From assembly GCF_000499845.2 (NCBI RefSeq), contig NC_023749.2, forward strand, positions 15,648,698 to 15,712,697: 64,000 nucleotides of DNA, read 5' to 3'. The stretch's first letter is position 1; each line of letters opens with the position of its first letter. Shown in pieces: positions 37,405 through 48,175 of this stretch. The notes under the pieces are model-generated. The model ran no database searches, was not told where the DNA came from, and saw only the letters and a program-made list of their open reading frames with translations. Made by a program: the position numbers and the translations under genes. This stretch comes from Phaseolus vulgaris (taxonomy: Eukaryota; Streptophyta; Magnoliopsida; Fabales; Fabaceae).

Positions 37405-37853
37405 GGCACCTCTGATCTTTTTGGGCTTGTTCTTCAAAGATCTTGAATAAGTTCTTTGTTGTTTGCAAATATCTGAATATGTGTGTTGGCTGTTTAAAAA
37501 GAGTAATAAATCTTTAAACAAACTCTTTTCAAGATTCATATTCTCTTCAAGATCACTGTTTAAAAAGAGTAATAAATCTGTGTGTTAATTGGTTGAGTTG
37601 GTTAGGCAGTTACTTATCCAAGTCAAAAACAGTTTTAAAACCTTCAAACAAGCCAAGTGACAAACAACTGATTATTTCGATAATTCAACCTGTTGTTTTT
37701 CTCTTTGCTTAGAAAAACACTTTTCTTTAACAAAACAGATTAAGGAAGCTTTGTGCAAGGGACTAGGAAAGATTTACAAAGACTCTAAACACCCTAGACT
37801 AAACCCAAAACAAATGGCAGCACAACTTCAAGCTTCATCAAGGATTTGAAACA
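37405..37853 (-). repeat. LTR-like relic at the truncation point
   Basis: Non-coding. Reversed, it starts TGTTTCAAATCCTTGATGAAG and has the general composition of SIRE-family LTRs. An internal word CTGTTTAAAAAGAGTAATAA occurs twice (near 37490 and 37556). Boundaries are tentative. Confidence 0.3.
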
Positions 37854-38054
37854 TAAAAGGTCCCATGTTCAAACAATTATATTTTTCATCTTCATAAAAA
37901 TATGATAATAGATAAAAATATCTCTTTATCTTTCATCTTAACTACCTTTTTGGGTTGACAACAACTGAGTCATGCTCACAATCCACCTCTTGGGTCCAAA
38001 TACCGAGCTGACCTTCTCCAAGTACCTGGATCGAGGACCTGAGCATTCTTGTCC

Positions 38055-38096
<42 letters not shown>

Positions 38097-38536
38097 TCAC
38101 GAATCACGGACCACAACCTCAATCATAAACCATAGCCACAAAGAATGACGAGAACGACGCACTAACGACGAAAAACAAACTGATCAGAAAAATTAGGGTT
38201 CCAAGATCGTTAAATAAATAACAAACACCACATCACCAGTCGCGTAACATAACTACGTTTTGTAGACAAGTGGTTCAGTGGTGGAGCGAAGGTTGAAGCA
38301 AGTTCCATGGTGAGTAGCAGAACCATGTTCCGTGCTGGAATAGCAGAAGCACGTTTCATGGTGGAACAGTAAAAGCATAGGTCCAGTGGTGTGTGATGGG
38401 AGTCAGGTGGGAGTTGGACAGAAAGGAGAATGAAGAAAAGAAAAAATGGAAATGAAAGGCGGGTTTAGGGTCTACCAGAAGTGAAGAGGAAAGGAAAAAA
38501 AAATAAGAAAAAAATTAAAAATAAAAAGAATTTAAA
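37854..38536. other. Non-coding DNA with LTR fragment and TA microsatellite
   Basis: 37980-38055 shares CCGAGCTGACC and following words with the relic LTR near 28.1 kb. A TA repeat occupies about 38058-38090. At 38270-38400, GTTCCATGGTG-like phrases recur (tandem-like, imperfect). No gene seen. Confidence 0.5.
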
Positions 38537-38554
38537 ATAAAATTAGAATAGTTT

Positions 38555-39040
38555 TTTTTAATCGACAAAAAATATAATAAATAAATACAGAAATACTTTA
38601 GGAGTATCCCAAACCATATACAGAGAAGTGGTCCTCACCTTTCTAGAAATAATTTTTTAAACTTCCTACCATATACTAAAAGCTAAAACTAACCCTCTAC
38701 AACATTTCCATCAACTGCATAACCAGATGAATGTTGCCTAAAAGGCTACATAAAAGCTCCAGCAAAAACAGAACCTGCATATTGAACCTGCAGCTTTAAA
38801 GCACTGCATAGGCTCCGGCCAGACTAGCCCTACACCTGCATCAACCTTGGCCCCCTTTTCTTGGCTTACATAATCATGATAGTGAGCTTATATGATTCCT
38901 TTAGAGGTTGCCAATAGCTGCACCGAACCTGCATACTTCCTTTTGACCAACAAAGCATGACTACTTCAAGAGCTTAACTTTACTCTCATTCATGTTACTT
39001 ATTATAACATAACCAGACCAAAATTGAACCTGATTTTAGC
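38555..39040 (-). mobile_element. 5'-truncated LINE-like insertion with 18-bp TSD
   Basis: ATAAAATTAGAATAGTTT is found at 38537-38554 and 39041-39058. Between them lie 486 bp whose minus strand ends in GTCGATTAAAAAA, an A tail after a typical plant LINE 3' end. The perfect 18 bp duplication and A tail show target-primed insertion. No RT motif is visible, so the copy is only a 3' fragment, or possibly a SINE. Confidence 0.65.
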
Positions 39041-39058
39041 ATAAAATTAGAATAGTTT

Positions 39059-39924
39059 ACTAAGGTTTTCAAATAAATCTCTGCCATTTACCAGAGGTTT
39101 TTAAATAAAGAGGTTTTTAAATAAACCTCTGTCATTTATCGAAGGTTTTCAAAAAAACATCGTTAAATAGAACTTTGATATTTAATGAAGTTTAAAAAAA
39201 ATTCTTAATTAAATTTATTCTGGAAGTTATATTAAGCATTGACAAATTAATTTATTTTAATATAATATAAAGTTATTAAATGAAAATTATGATATGATAT
39301 TTCTCTATAAACATATTAAAAATATAATTAATAATATTTATAGTTTATGATAGTTTTTAATAAAAATATTTACATAAAATAAACAAAAACATTAATAAGT
39401 TTTGATTAAATAAATATTTAAGATTCAATAAATTTTTATAATTTAAAATCCCTATTTTACAAAAGTTTTAAAATAAATCTTTAAAATTTAATTAAGATTA
39501 AAAAATCTTTTTTATTTTATTAAGATTTTAGAAAAAACCTCCATTAATTAAATCAATTTCTAAGTTATATTAATCTTCTCTAAATAATCTCCAATAAAAC
39601 ATTATTTTTAATATATAAAACAAATTTTATGAAAAAAAAATCAGTATTTTCAATCAATTGATTATATTGAAAAACTGTAATTTTCAAAAAAATATATTTA
39701 AAAAATATTTTTTTTGGATTCATCCTTATTTATTAAGTAAAAGATAAATAAAGAGAAACAATCTTATTTTTTTTCTTAAGCAAACGATAAATCAAGACAA
39801 TGTGTTTCCATATAAGATAAAACAATGGATTTATGAAAGAAATATGAAGAAAAGTAAAACTAAGGCAATCTAACAAAATCATGGAATCTAAGTACAAAAT
39901 TAGTACAGATGCAGAGTAGTAGAA
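39059..39924. other. AT-rich intergenic DNA with small inverted repeats
   Basis: The words AAACCTCTG and CAGAGGTTT alternate around 39060-39150, giving short foldback potential. The rest is low-complexity AT. No gene seen. It forms the 3' flank of the minus-strand J-like gene; a polyadenylation site would be expected here. Confidence 0.5.
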
Positions 39925-40539
39925 TTAAGCATCTTTATGTAGGTGGGTAAGCCTAGCGTTTGGAGTGTGACCAGATATTGGATCAAACTTGTACTCACAA
40001 CTGGGGCACTTGATTAATGAAATTGTTTTAGTTCGATATCCATGTTTGTGTGCACTTGAATCCTTACCAACCTCGTGCTTGCACCAGTTTTTACACCGAG
40101 AACATGCACTTTTGGTAACTTTGAAGCCACGTGGTCTCTTCTTTTGTCCAAAATCCACATTTTGATTATTTGGGTCACTTAGGTTTGTCCAGGCTTTGTA
40201 AATGAGTCTTAAAGCACCCCAAGTTGCCACTGAAGCGTTCTTGGTTGGGTTCAGCATCCCCACCAATTTGTTGCGTTGCATCTTTATGCTCTCAATGTCC
40301 TCCTCAAACCCCTCCTTAATGCCAAGAACTTCGCACCAATTTCTTGCACCGTTCCCACCTCTTTTCATTGCTGCCTGGTGGATCTTATATGCTAAGATGC
40401 TTTCGTCAATGCCATCAACATTTGCGTCCAGCGTTTTGGCCATGGTGGCACAAGTGATGGCCCCTTTCAAGTCTCTTAGTTTAAATTTTTCTTCTGCAAT
40501 CCTTCTTGCAAACATTGCTAGAGGGTCTTCCAAATCCAT
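39925..40539 (-). CDS. J-domain-like protein lacking HPD, with C-terminal zinc ribbon
   Basis: A single-exon 204-residue protein. Residues 1-45 (AMFARRIAEEKFKLRDLKGAI) resemble the helical N-terminus of plant DnaJ proteins with DUF3444 ('A..IAEKKF...D..GA...A'). Residues 67-125 align with a J domain (WCEVLGI... MLNPTKNAS... ALRLIYKAWTNLSD), but the HPDK needed to stimulate Hsp70 ATPase reads NPTK (97-100). Residues 146-181 carry CSRCKNWC and IKCPSCEYKF, like the zinc-ribbon part ('CPYC...L.CPNC') of those proteins. The DUF3444 domain is absent. The ATG at 40539 fits the family start; no upstream in-frame ATG occurs before a stop. It is probably a non-canonical or decayed J protein; the frame is intact. 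Nucleus or cytosol likely by family (inference). Confidence 0.75.
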   Translation of the reverse strand: MDLEDPLAMFARRIAEEKFKLRDLKGAITCATMAKTLDANVDGIDESILAYKIHQAAMKRGGNGARNWCEVLGIKEGFEEDIESIKMQRNKLVGMLNPTKNASVATWGALRLIYKAWTNLSDPNNQNVDFGQKKRPRGFKVTKSACSRCKNWCKHEVGKDSSAHKHGYRTKTISLIKCPSCEYKFDPISGHTPNARLTHLHKDA

Positions 40540-40689
40540 TGACACAGCTTGCAATACACACTCTGAATGTGTTTTTATGAGTATTGATTCACTATGCTAT
40601 GCGAATGATATAGATGAAAGAAGGCTAGTATTGTTTTGTTCTTATGCAGTGATCCCCTACACTATACTTACATTACTTAAAAGATAGAG

Positions 40690-41755
40690 TTAGTTACAAG
40701 ATATGATTTACCATAAATTATTTTATCTTACCATTATCTTATCACTTTGGAATTGGTAAATTCAAAAACTTAATTTATCTTTATGCTTATATGTTCTATC
40801 TAAATACTATCTATACAAATTAAATAAAAGATCTAACATATAATATTTTATTTTTTATGACTAGTGGGTAATCTATTTTATATAAGAAAGTTGAATTTAT
40901 CCTATATATTATTATGTTGTATCTTTATACATATTTTTATGGTTTGTTAGAATTTAATTTATATGTAATTTTTTTTTTATCAGCAATAAATTAATAGAAT
41001 AAAAAGAGACATTTAAGGGGTGTCTCAACCCTTATACACAAGACCTTCATAGTTTAAACAAACAGCAATACAAACCAGAGTTAAGGATCACTTACCACTA
41101 TAAACCATAAACTTTAAAGGCTTCCCAAACCAGAAAGATTGATTAGCACATACTCCAACAGAAAACAGATTGCGAGAACCTCCCACCCCTTTACAACAAG
41201 ACAAAGCCATTAACAACTTAATTAGGACCAAAAACCACAGATCTTCTTGCTTCATAACTACTGCGCAGTGGTGCTGACCTTGAGGAGCAAAGTTCGCCAT
41301 TTGAATTGCATCTGTTACACCTCAAGACACCTGTGATGTTTGAGATTGTATTGGCCACAGCAAAACACGATCCAGGTACAGACATACCTCCTTCATCCTA
41401 AATCTATTCCCTGAATAACTCAACATCATTTAACCCCGCCAAACAGCATGCCAAAAACCAGATGAACGTAGGCTTCAGCTTCCTTGGTTCGTCGCACCTT
41501 CCATCAGAGTAATTTGATATCCATAAACAAACGTGCTTAGCACATCCTAACAGCACCCATTAACAGGTCACCCAAATGATTAAATAGAATATCTTAAAAG
41601 CAAATAAAAGATCTAACATATTATATATTTATTTTTTTGTGTGATTAGTGTGCAATCTATATTTTATGTAAGAAAAATTAATTTATCTTATATATAATGC
41701 TAGGTACAGGATAAGACTTATCATAACCAATTATTTTATCCCAATACACTTCTAC

Positions 41756-41797
<42 letters not shown>

Positions 41798-42178
41798 TAT
41801 CTTTACTTTATTTAGATGAATTACATATTTTATTTATATTATTGCAGGAAAAAAATTTAATTATCTTAAAACTACATATAAATAACTTTAGTTATTTAAT
41901 ATATTTATTTATTTAATTTTAGGCATCAACATAAGTATTTAAAAAAATAAAGAGTACAAATATGTTCACAATCAAAATTATAATAAAAATATTTGTCTAT
42001 TATAGGAAAAAAATATTATAAATTTATCCATATTCATAATTAAACAAATTTTTTTAAAACATTATATATAATATTTTTTTAATAAATGTGTAATATATTT
42101 TATTGTAAAATAATAGAATTTATCATATATATATATATAAATATATATGTGAAAGAGGTAATGTGGCATTATTATATA
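40690..42178. other. Intergenic DNA with duplicated block and LINE-like fragment
   Basis: A block of about 100 bp starting ATAAAAGATCTAACATAT at about 40825 recurs in diverged form at about 41608. They flank a LINE-like insertion (40969-41580). A TA microsatellite lies at about 41759-41795. No gene seen. Confidence 0.6.
40969..41580 (-). mobile_element. LINE-like 3' fragment
   Basis: On the minus strand the segment ends ...TTAATTTATTGCTGAT followed by about 10 A, a LINE-like tail similar to that at 38555. The G+C content is higher than its surroundings. No RT motif can be read and no clean target duplication was found, so the upstream limit is approximate. Confidence 0.4.
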
Positions 42179-42669
42179 TGATATGAATCCAAATAGACAT
42201 GACAATAAAATTGGGAATTTAGGGTTACGAAACGGAATAAATTCAAAACAGTAACAATAAAAACCTGGATAAAGGAAGGCGCCACAAACAAAGTTTGATA
42301 AGCCTAAGGATGATCGCCACAAGAATTAGTGGATTCTTGATAAGATCGCAAGATACAGGGAAAAACCCTAGCAGAGAAACACTCTCTAAAATTATCAAAA
42401 TATTCGTCCCCCTAATCTGATTTCCAGTAGTGTATAAATTACAAAGGTCTTTTCTTGTTTGTAAGAAAATAAGACAATACTACAATCCTTATATTTCAAG
42501 AATGATCATTTGTCCCAGTGGTTAGGTTGATACTTTGTACTTGGTCCTGAGTTCAAATCCTAACTCCAAATAAAATAATAATATTATTTTATTTTAATAT
42601 TCCACACAATCTTGTTGTGCGTGGCCCTTGGGCTTGGATGTCCGAAGACCTTGGAGGATGTCCGCATCA
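42179..42669 (-). repeat. 3' LTR of the gypsy element (491 bp)
   Basis: It pairs with 46771-47243. It differs by an 18 bp-scale indel near the inner end, where GATGTCCG occurs twice here and once in the partner, plus scattered substitutions. Contains a tRNA-like A/B-box pair. Confidence 0.9.
42511..42565 (+). other. tRNA-like A/B-box segment within the LTR (also 47103-47157)
   Basis: TGTCCCAGTGGTTAGGTTG resembles a pol III A box with D-arm. About 30 bp later, CTGAGTTCAAATCCTAACTC resembles the B box with T-arm. The segment is present in both LTRs on plus, opposite to element transcription. No complete cloverleaf can be drawn, so it is not called a tRNA gene. Confidence 0.35.
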
Positions 42670-42686
42670 TTCCCTCCCTCCTGAAA
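42670..42686 (-). promoter_or_regulatory. Polypurine tract
   Basis: The minus strand reads AGGAGGGAGGGAA immediately before the 3' LTR start TGATGCGG: the plus-strand primer of reverse transcription. Confidence 0.8.
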
Positions 42687-42725
42687 CAATTCGATGTGTT
42701 GTCAACAACCATATTGTAAGCAGAC

Positions 42726-43319
42726 TCATGATGTAAACATAATTCTTGGATAGCCGTCACCTACCTTTTCATAATCTATATGAACTCCTTTGGCACTTAC
42801 CACAAAACACAAGAATGCAATTTGTTCAGTACAAAATGTGCATTTCTCAAGATTAGCATACAACTTTTCTTTTCTAAGAACATTTAAAACTGCACACAAA
42901 TGTTCCTCATGTAATTCCAAACTAGTGCTATAGATCAAGATGTCATCAAAATACACCACAACAAATTTGTCCAAAAATTCTCTCAAAACATAGTTCATTA
43001 ATCTCATAAAAGTGCTTGAGGCATTTGTTAGCCCAAATAGCAACACACGCCAGTCATACAATCCATATTTTGATGTAAAGACAGTTTTCCATTCATTCTC
43101 ATTCCTAATCCTAATTTGATGGTAACCACTTAAGTCAATTTGTGAAAATATACAAGCCCCGTACAGTTCATCCAATAAATCATCTAACCTGGGAATATGG
43201 TGTTTATACTTAATGGTAATGTTATTGAGTGCTCTGCAATATGTGCACATCTTCCAATAACCATCATATTTAGGCACCAAAATTACTGGAACAACACATG
43301 GGCTCATGGTCTCTTGCAC
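42726..43319 (-). pseudogene. Gypsy reverse transcriptase fragment
   Basis: The fragment reads SPCVVPVILVPK, FSQIDLSGYHQIRI, LLFGLTNASSTFMRLMN and VVYFDDILIYS (YFDD at residues 123-126), then QIAFLCFVVSAKGV. It follows a TGA that replaces the Trp of the usual GWVQE motif. Normal RT would lead into RNase H and integrase; here the reading breaks after KGVHIDYEKV and reaches the polypurine tract within about 60 bp. The large deletion is therefore 3' of RT. Confidence 0.85.
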
Positions 43320-44468
43320 TCATCCTTTGTTCATCAATTCTTCAACTTGAGTTTGGATTTCCTGCAAAACAGAATCAACACTAGGAAGAAAATTAATTTG
43401 GTTAGAATGGTCAGCAACCAAAGTGTTGTCTTTGCAATAAGGTAAATAAAGAGGTTTGCTAGAAAGTAGCAACTTCTTCACTTCATTCACTTTCAGTAAT
43501 CCACTCATTTTTCTCTCATGTGTTTCTCTCTTGTTAAGTGTTTCACTCTTGCTCTGTTTAGGTGTTTCACTCATCTCTCTTTTCTCTTGGACTCTCTTTT
43601 CTCTCAATTTGATTTGATCCTCACACACCTCTCTAGGAGATAAGGGTTTGAGAATGATCTTCTTATTATTCTGCATGAGAGAGATTTTATTGGTGAAACC
43701 ATCATGAATAGCCTTGGTGTCAAACTGCCACGGCCTCCCTAACAAAATGTGAGTTGCCTCCATTGGAACCACATCACACAAAACATTGTCATTATATTGT
43801 CCTATGGATAGGTTCACCTCCACTTGTTTACTCACTGTCATCTATCCATCTTCACTAAGCCATTGAAGCTTGTATGGCCTTGGGTGCGGTTTTGTCTCCA
43901 AATTCAATTTGGTAACTAGTCGTGAGCTAGCTACATTGGTTCAACTTCCTCCATCAACTATGAGTGAACATATTTTCCCTTGAATGGAACATCTAGTATG
44001 GAAAATATTTTCCCTTTGGGTTTGGTCCAAAGCTTGCATTTTGCTTCCTAAAAGCCTTCGAATCATCAACAAATCACCCTCCAATGTATCCAACTCCACC
44101 TCTACCTCTTCCTTCTCTTCTTCACTTGAAGGTTCACTGACTATTTGTGTCTTTGATAAACTGATCATATTCTTTTTTGTTGGGCATTCTGAAGCATAAT
44201 GTCCTCTTCCCAAGCATTTGAAACATTTTACCTCACTTGTTTTCCTTTTAGGTGGTGAGTGACTATATCTATGAGGTGACTTCCCACTTGAAGATGTGAC
44301 TGAACTTGAGGGAACTCCTTTATCCTTCATCACCTTATCCTTCCAATTGAAATTTTTATTATTGTTAGAACTCCTCATGATTCCCTTCCTCTTGAGTTGT
44401 TGTTCTACTTGGCTAGCCTTGTGCAACAACTCTTTCATGTCAACATACTCTTGCAGCTCCACAACATC
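43320..44468 (-). pseudogene. Gypsy gag C-terminus, zinc knuckle and protease
   Basis: After the solo LTR, gag resumes with VVELQEYVDMKELLHKASQVEQQLKRKG. It then has a Ser-rich basic linker, a CCHC knuckle (CFKCLGRGHYASEC), an acidic spacer and protease beginning LIVDGGS. A TGA follows in place of Cys. Protease continues past another TAG near 43843 to MTVSKQVEVNLSIGQYND and HILLGRPWQFD, followed by a charged linker to RT. At least three nonsense codons make it inactive. Confidence 0.8.
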
Positions 44469-45484
44469 TGATGTGATTCCACTAGCCATATAGAGAATGA
44501 TTCTTGACATTCTTAGGAATCACCTTGAGCTGGACATTATAGAGGCACTTTTCTTAGAGTTGGATCATTGTTCTAAGACAAGAACTCACCAAAAACTAGT
44601 ACCAAATCCCAAACTCATTTGGATGCTCCACATATTGTCAAATTGAACCAACAAAGAGAGGTAAAATTGAAAGGACCGAACAGAATTGAATAAGCAAACA
44701 TATGAACCAAACAAAATTGAAATTAAAAGACAAGAACAGAATATAGGTGCTGGAAAAACAGAAAAACTGAACCAAACAACTCAAGAACACAAGACAACAT
44801 GAACAATTGAAAGAGAAGAAAGGAAGGAGAAGAGAATGCTCATGAAGATGGAAGAATGTTGGATGATCTCGCCACTAGAAGTGTGGAATGCTCCTAGATG
44901 AGAGTGATGCTGCCACTTGAGGACTCCAATGATCCATCAAGATAAGACTAGAGAAGAAGGCTCCAAAAGCTCTCCAAAGTTCACTCAAAATTTGAGTAGA
45001 GTTTTCTTAGATTAATTCCAATCTCAATTTTACAAAGGAAGCACCTCTATTTATAGCCTAAGGTGCTGAAAAATAGGTGGGAAATTTCAAATAAACTCAT
45101 TTGAAATTCCCACCAAAATCAGGTCACATGGGAGGTGTGACCTTTTTCTACTATGACACCTCCCAAAAACTACACCTACACCACTCTCCTAAGTCACATG
45201 GACAATGTGACTTTATTTTACATTTTCACACACCTTTATTTAATAACCACACCTCCTAAAACTATACAAGAGTATTTCAAAGCTTGGCCTTGCCCCTCAT
45301 GGGATGGACTTGGGCTCTTTGGGCTTTGGCCTTCTTGGGCTTGGGCTTGGGCTTTGGGCTTGGGCCTCATCTTTATTTTATGTCTTCTTTTAATTTTGAG
45401 AAGAATAGAAGGAAGAACTTCAAATGTGAGGGTGGATGTCCTCTTCCTCCATTAATAAAAGCCTCCTTTATTTGATTCTCATCA
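44469..45484 (-). repeat. Solo LTR (1016 bp) inside gypsy gag, TSD ACATC
   Basis: The plus strand begins TGATGTGATTCC and ends GATTCTCATCA. ACATC occurs at 44464-44468 and 45485-45489. Removing it rejoins gag (NHDIRD/VVELQEY). The minus strand has a TATA box (GCTATAAATAGAGGTGC near 45050), giving the orientation. It is related to the solo LTR at 33125-33789: both have 'GTCACATGG' blocks and a GGGCTTGGGC-rich right end. Confidence 0.88.
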
Positions 45485-45489
45485 ACATC

Positions 45490-46137
45490 CCTAATATCAT
45501 GATTCAATCCATTAAAAAAACTTGCCATGATTGCTTCGTTTTCTTCATTCTTTCCAGCTCTAATCATGGTCACCTCCATCTCTTTAAAATACTCCTCCAC
45601 ACTTCTATTCCCTTGAGTCATTCTTTGAAGTTTGAGTTGCAAATCCCTATTGTAGCTTGTTGGAATATATCTCTTCCTCATTATCCTTTTCATTTCTGTC
45701 CAAGTCTTCACCATGGGTTCCTCATATTTAATTCTTTCCCTTTGGTATTTATTCCACCAAGTTAAGGCATAATGTGAAAATTCAGCTGCTGCCAACTTCA
45801 TCTTCTACTCCTCATTATACTCATTGCAAGCAAACACATGCTCCACTTTAACTTCCCACTCCAAGTAAGCATCAGGATCACTTTTCCCATTGAATGTGGG
45901 AATATTTAATTTTATTCTATCAATTCTTAGAGTTCTTTGTTCTCCATCATTTTCTCTTCTCCTCCTCCTATCTCCTCCTATATTTTCTTGATTTACTTGT
46001 TGTGCTTGCTCCATTTGATCCAACCTCTCATGGAGTCCATCACTTTGTTGTTTCATTATCCTTTCCAAGTGTTGTGTTAAGGCTTGCATCTGTAGTTGAG
46101 ACAGTCCACTATCTGACGGTTCCCCTGCCATGCTCAA
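45490..46137 (-). pseudogene. Gypsy gag N-terminal part
   Basis: The ATG at 46137 begins MSMAGEPSDSG. A glutamine-rich segment and a basic tract (GGDRRRRREND) follow, then the gag core (IPTFNGKSDPDAYLEWEVKVEHVF). A TAG near 45804 is followed by KLAAAEFSHYALTWWNKYQRER and the MTQGNRSVEEYFKEMEVTMIRA motif typical of plant gypsy gag (retrotransposon gag domain). The reading then enters the solo LTR at 45484. Confidence 0.85.
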
Positions 46138-46770
46138 GTAAACAGATTACAAATAACAATAAGTTTGGGCCTCACACCACTTTCTCACGTGTTTACACTC
46201 AACACTCGTGTTTCACACAATAAGGCTTTTTTCCTAATGATCACACTGCCTTTTACCACTCTTTCTCTACTTAAGGTTCTTACAAGAATCAAGCAATCAA
46301 TGCAGAATCACTTTCAAAAGTAGCAATCAGAATCAATTAAAAATAATAGTAAAGAACAAAATAGTGAAGAACAATTTCACTATCAACAAACAAGCAAGAC
46401 AATTAAAAAAAACAGCAAGCAAAAACAATATATAGAGAAAATAAAATATGTAGACAGGACACTTTTAGAACTTTTAACAAACACCAAGTATGCACTGAAT
46501 AAGAACTATTTTTTTTTTCTGTTTTCCTCTTGTTTTTTTTTCTATTTCTGTTTTCCTCTTCTTCTTCCTTTTTTTTTTCTCTTATTTTCTTTTTTCTATT
46601 TCTTCTTTTTTTTTTCTTTCTGTTTCTGCTTTTTTTTAAAATAACAAAATAAAAAAAATGAACAGTACCGTGAACAGTGTCGTGACAGTACCGTGAACAA
46701 TAATGAGGGAAAAAAAAATTTCAGGATGCACAATTATATTATGACTCAAACCTTTGCTCTGAATACCAAC
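46138..46770 (-). other. Gypsy leader with primer-binding site and pyrimidine tract
   Basis: Non-coding leader between 5' LTR and gag. The primer-binding site (46755-46770, minus GTTGGTATTCAGAGC) is next to the LTR. About 46508-46640 is almost pure C/T on plus (A/G on minus), a long low-complexity tract. Confidence 0.75.
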
Positions 46771-47243
46771 TGATATGAATCCAAATAGACATGACAATAA
46801 AATTGGGAATTTAGGGTTACGGAACGGAATAAATTCAAAACAGTAACAATAAAAACCTGGATAAAGGAAGGCGCCACAAACAAAGTTAGATAAACCTAAG
46901 GATGATCGCCACAAGAATTAGTGGATTCTTGATAAGATCGTAAGATACAGGGAAAAACCCTAGCAGAGAAACACTCTCTAAAATTATCAAAATATTCGTC
47001 CCCCTAAACTGATTTCCAGTAGTGTATAAATTACAAAGGTCTTTTCTTGTTTGTAAGAAAATAAGACAATACTACAATCTTTATATTTCAAGAATGATCA
47101 TTTGTCCCAGTGGTTAGGTTGATACTCTGTACTTGGTCCTGAGTTCAAATCCTAACTCCAAATGAAATAATAATATTATTTTATTTTAATATTCCACACA
47201 ATCTTGTTGTGCGTGGCCCTTGGGCTTTTGGATGTCCGCATCA
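46771..47243 (-). repeat. 5' LTR of the gypsy element (473 bp)
   Basis: See the partner at 42179. On minus it starts TGATGCGGACATCC and ends GGATTCATATCA, and is followed by the primer-binding site. Confidence 0.9.
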
Positions 47244-47248
47244 ATATA

Positions 47249-48175
47249 GATAGACACACTCTTATCTTTTAGATTTCTTGCAATAAATAAGTGTAGCATT
47301 TATTTAATTGAATAAAATAATCATTTGTATAAATAATTCATGTTATTAGATTTAGAAATGACACACAAATTAAAAGTTTATTTATTTTTCCTTACCTTTG
47401 AAACATTGTTGCTACTTGTTTTGAGTTTCACTTTCTTTTTCTTTAAAAGGGAATTCGTTCTTCTTGTTTTCAGTTTTGTTTGATGAGTGAGGATGTTTAA
47501 AAGTTTTGTGTTATCATTTTGAATTTTGTGTTATCCATCAATGGAATATGTTGTTGTCTTCCAAATTTGATGATTTTTTTTCAACTTTTGAATTACTAGA
47601 ATAGCTATTGGATCAGTATTAAAACCCATTTTCAATGGATACCAGCAGTAATGCTGTAATATTAAATTATTTGTTGGAAATTGATTAGCCAGTAAGGTTG
47701 AAAAGAAATTTTAATTGTGAACAGTGTCTTCTTTTTATTGTTCTTTTCTTGGTCATATATTTTATTTTCAATTATTTTTAGAAGTGACTGATTTTATTCA
47801 CATTTTTTGGTATAATAGATTAAATTGCATCATCAAATCTGTATAATATGGAGGAAATGAGTGAACAAGGATTGTTCAATTTTCGTTCTGAAAGTGCTCA
47901 TTTGAGAGGGACAGACATCTCTTAACCTAATATGTGCACACTGGTGACAGATTTAGTGAGAACTAATCTAGATTCCCATTATTTTCTATATGATAATGAA
48001 ATGGAATGCTGCATAGAATGATACAATTTGATGCAGTTCACCATCAACCTAATCTTAGCGTAGATATTCAGCTTCATCTAGTTTGGTTGTATATCTGAAT
48101 CCATATTTCAATGTCTCTGCTGCTAGTTCTTCAATTGTTCCCCTATTCCTAGGCACAATGAAATTGTCATCCCTT
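47249..48175. other. Intergenic DNA, nothing recognised
   Basis: About 0.9 kb of AT-rich non-coding sequence between two gypsy elements. I see no ORF, repeat structure or RNA gene that I can support. Confidence 0.6.

Larger units (their letters stand above)
42179..47243 (-). mobile_element. Gypsy retrotransposon, complete ends, internally deleted (TSD ATATA)
   Basis: Two near-identical LTRs (42179-42669 and 46771-47243), starting TGATATGAATCC and ending GATGTCCGCATCA on plus, are flanked by ATATA at 42174-42178 and 47244-47248. On the minus strand the order is 5' LTR, primer-binding site (GTTGGTATTCAGAGC), gag, protease, RT, polypurine tract, 3' LTR. RNase H and integrase are absent, so this 5 kb copy cannot move by itself. 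Gag also carries a 1016 bp solo LTR. Protease-before-RT order and gag type point to a Ty3/gypsy chromovirus-like lineage (inference; integrase is lacking). Confidence 0.9.

Noticed and set aside
40540..40554. Five extra N-terminal codons on the J-like protein
   Set aside because: That start would be TTG; the first ATG is at 40539 and fits the family start.
42062..42322. 86-codon minus frame, repeated at 46636-46914
   Set aside because: Both lie in the two LTRs of the gypsy element; similarity reflects the LTR repeat, not a gene family.
45153..45475. GLGLGL-rich frames
   Set aside because: Translations of the GGGCTTGGGC-rich end of a solo LTR.
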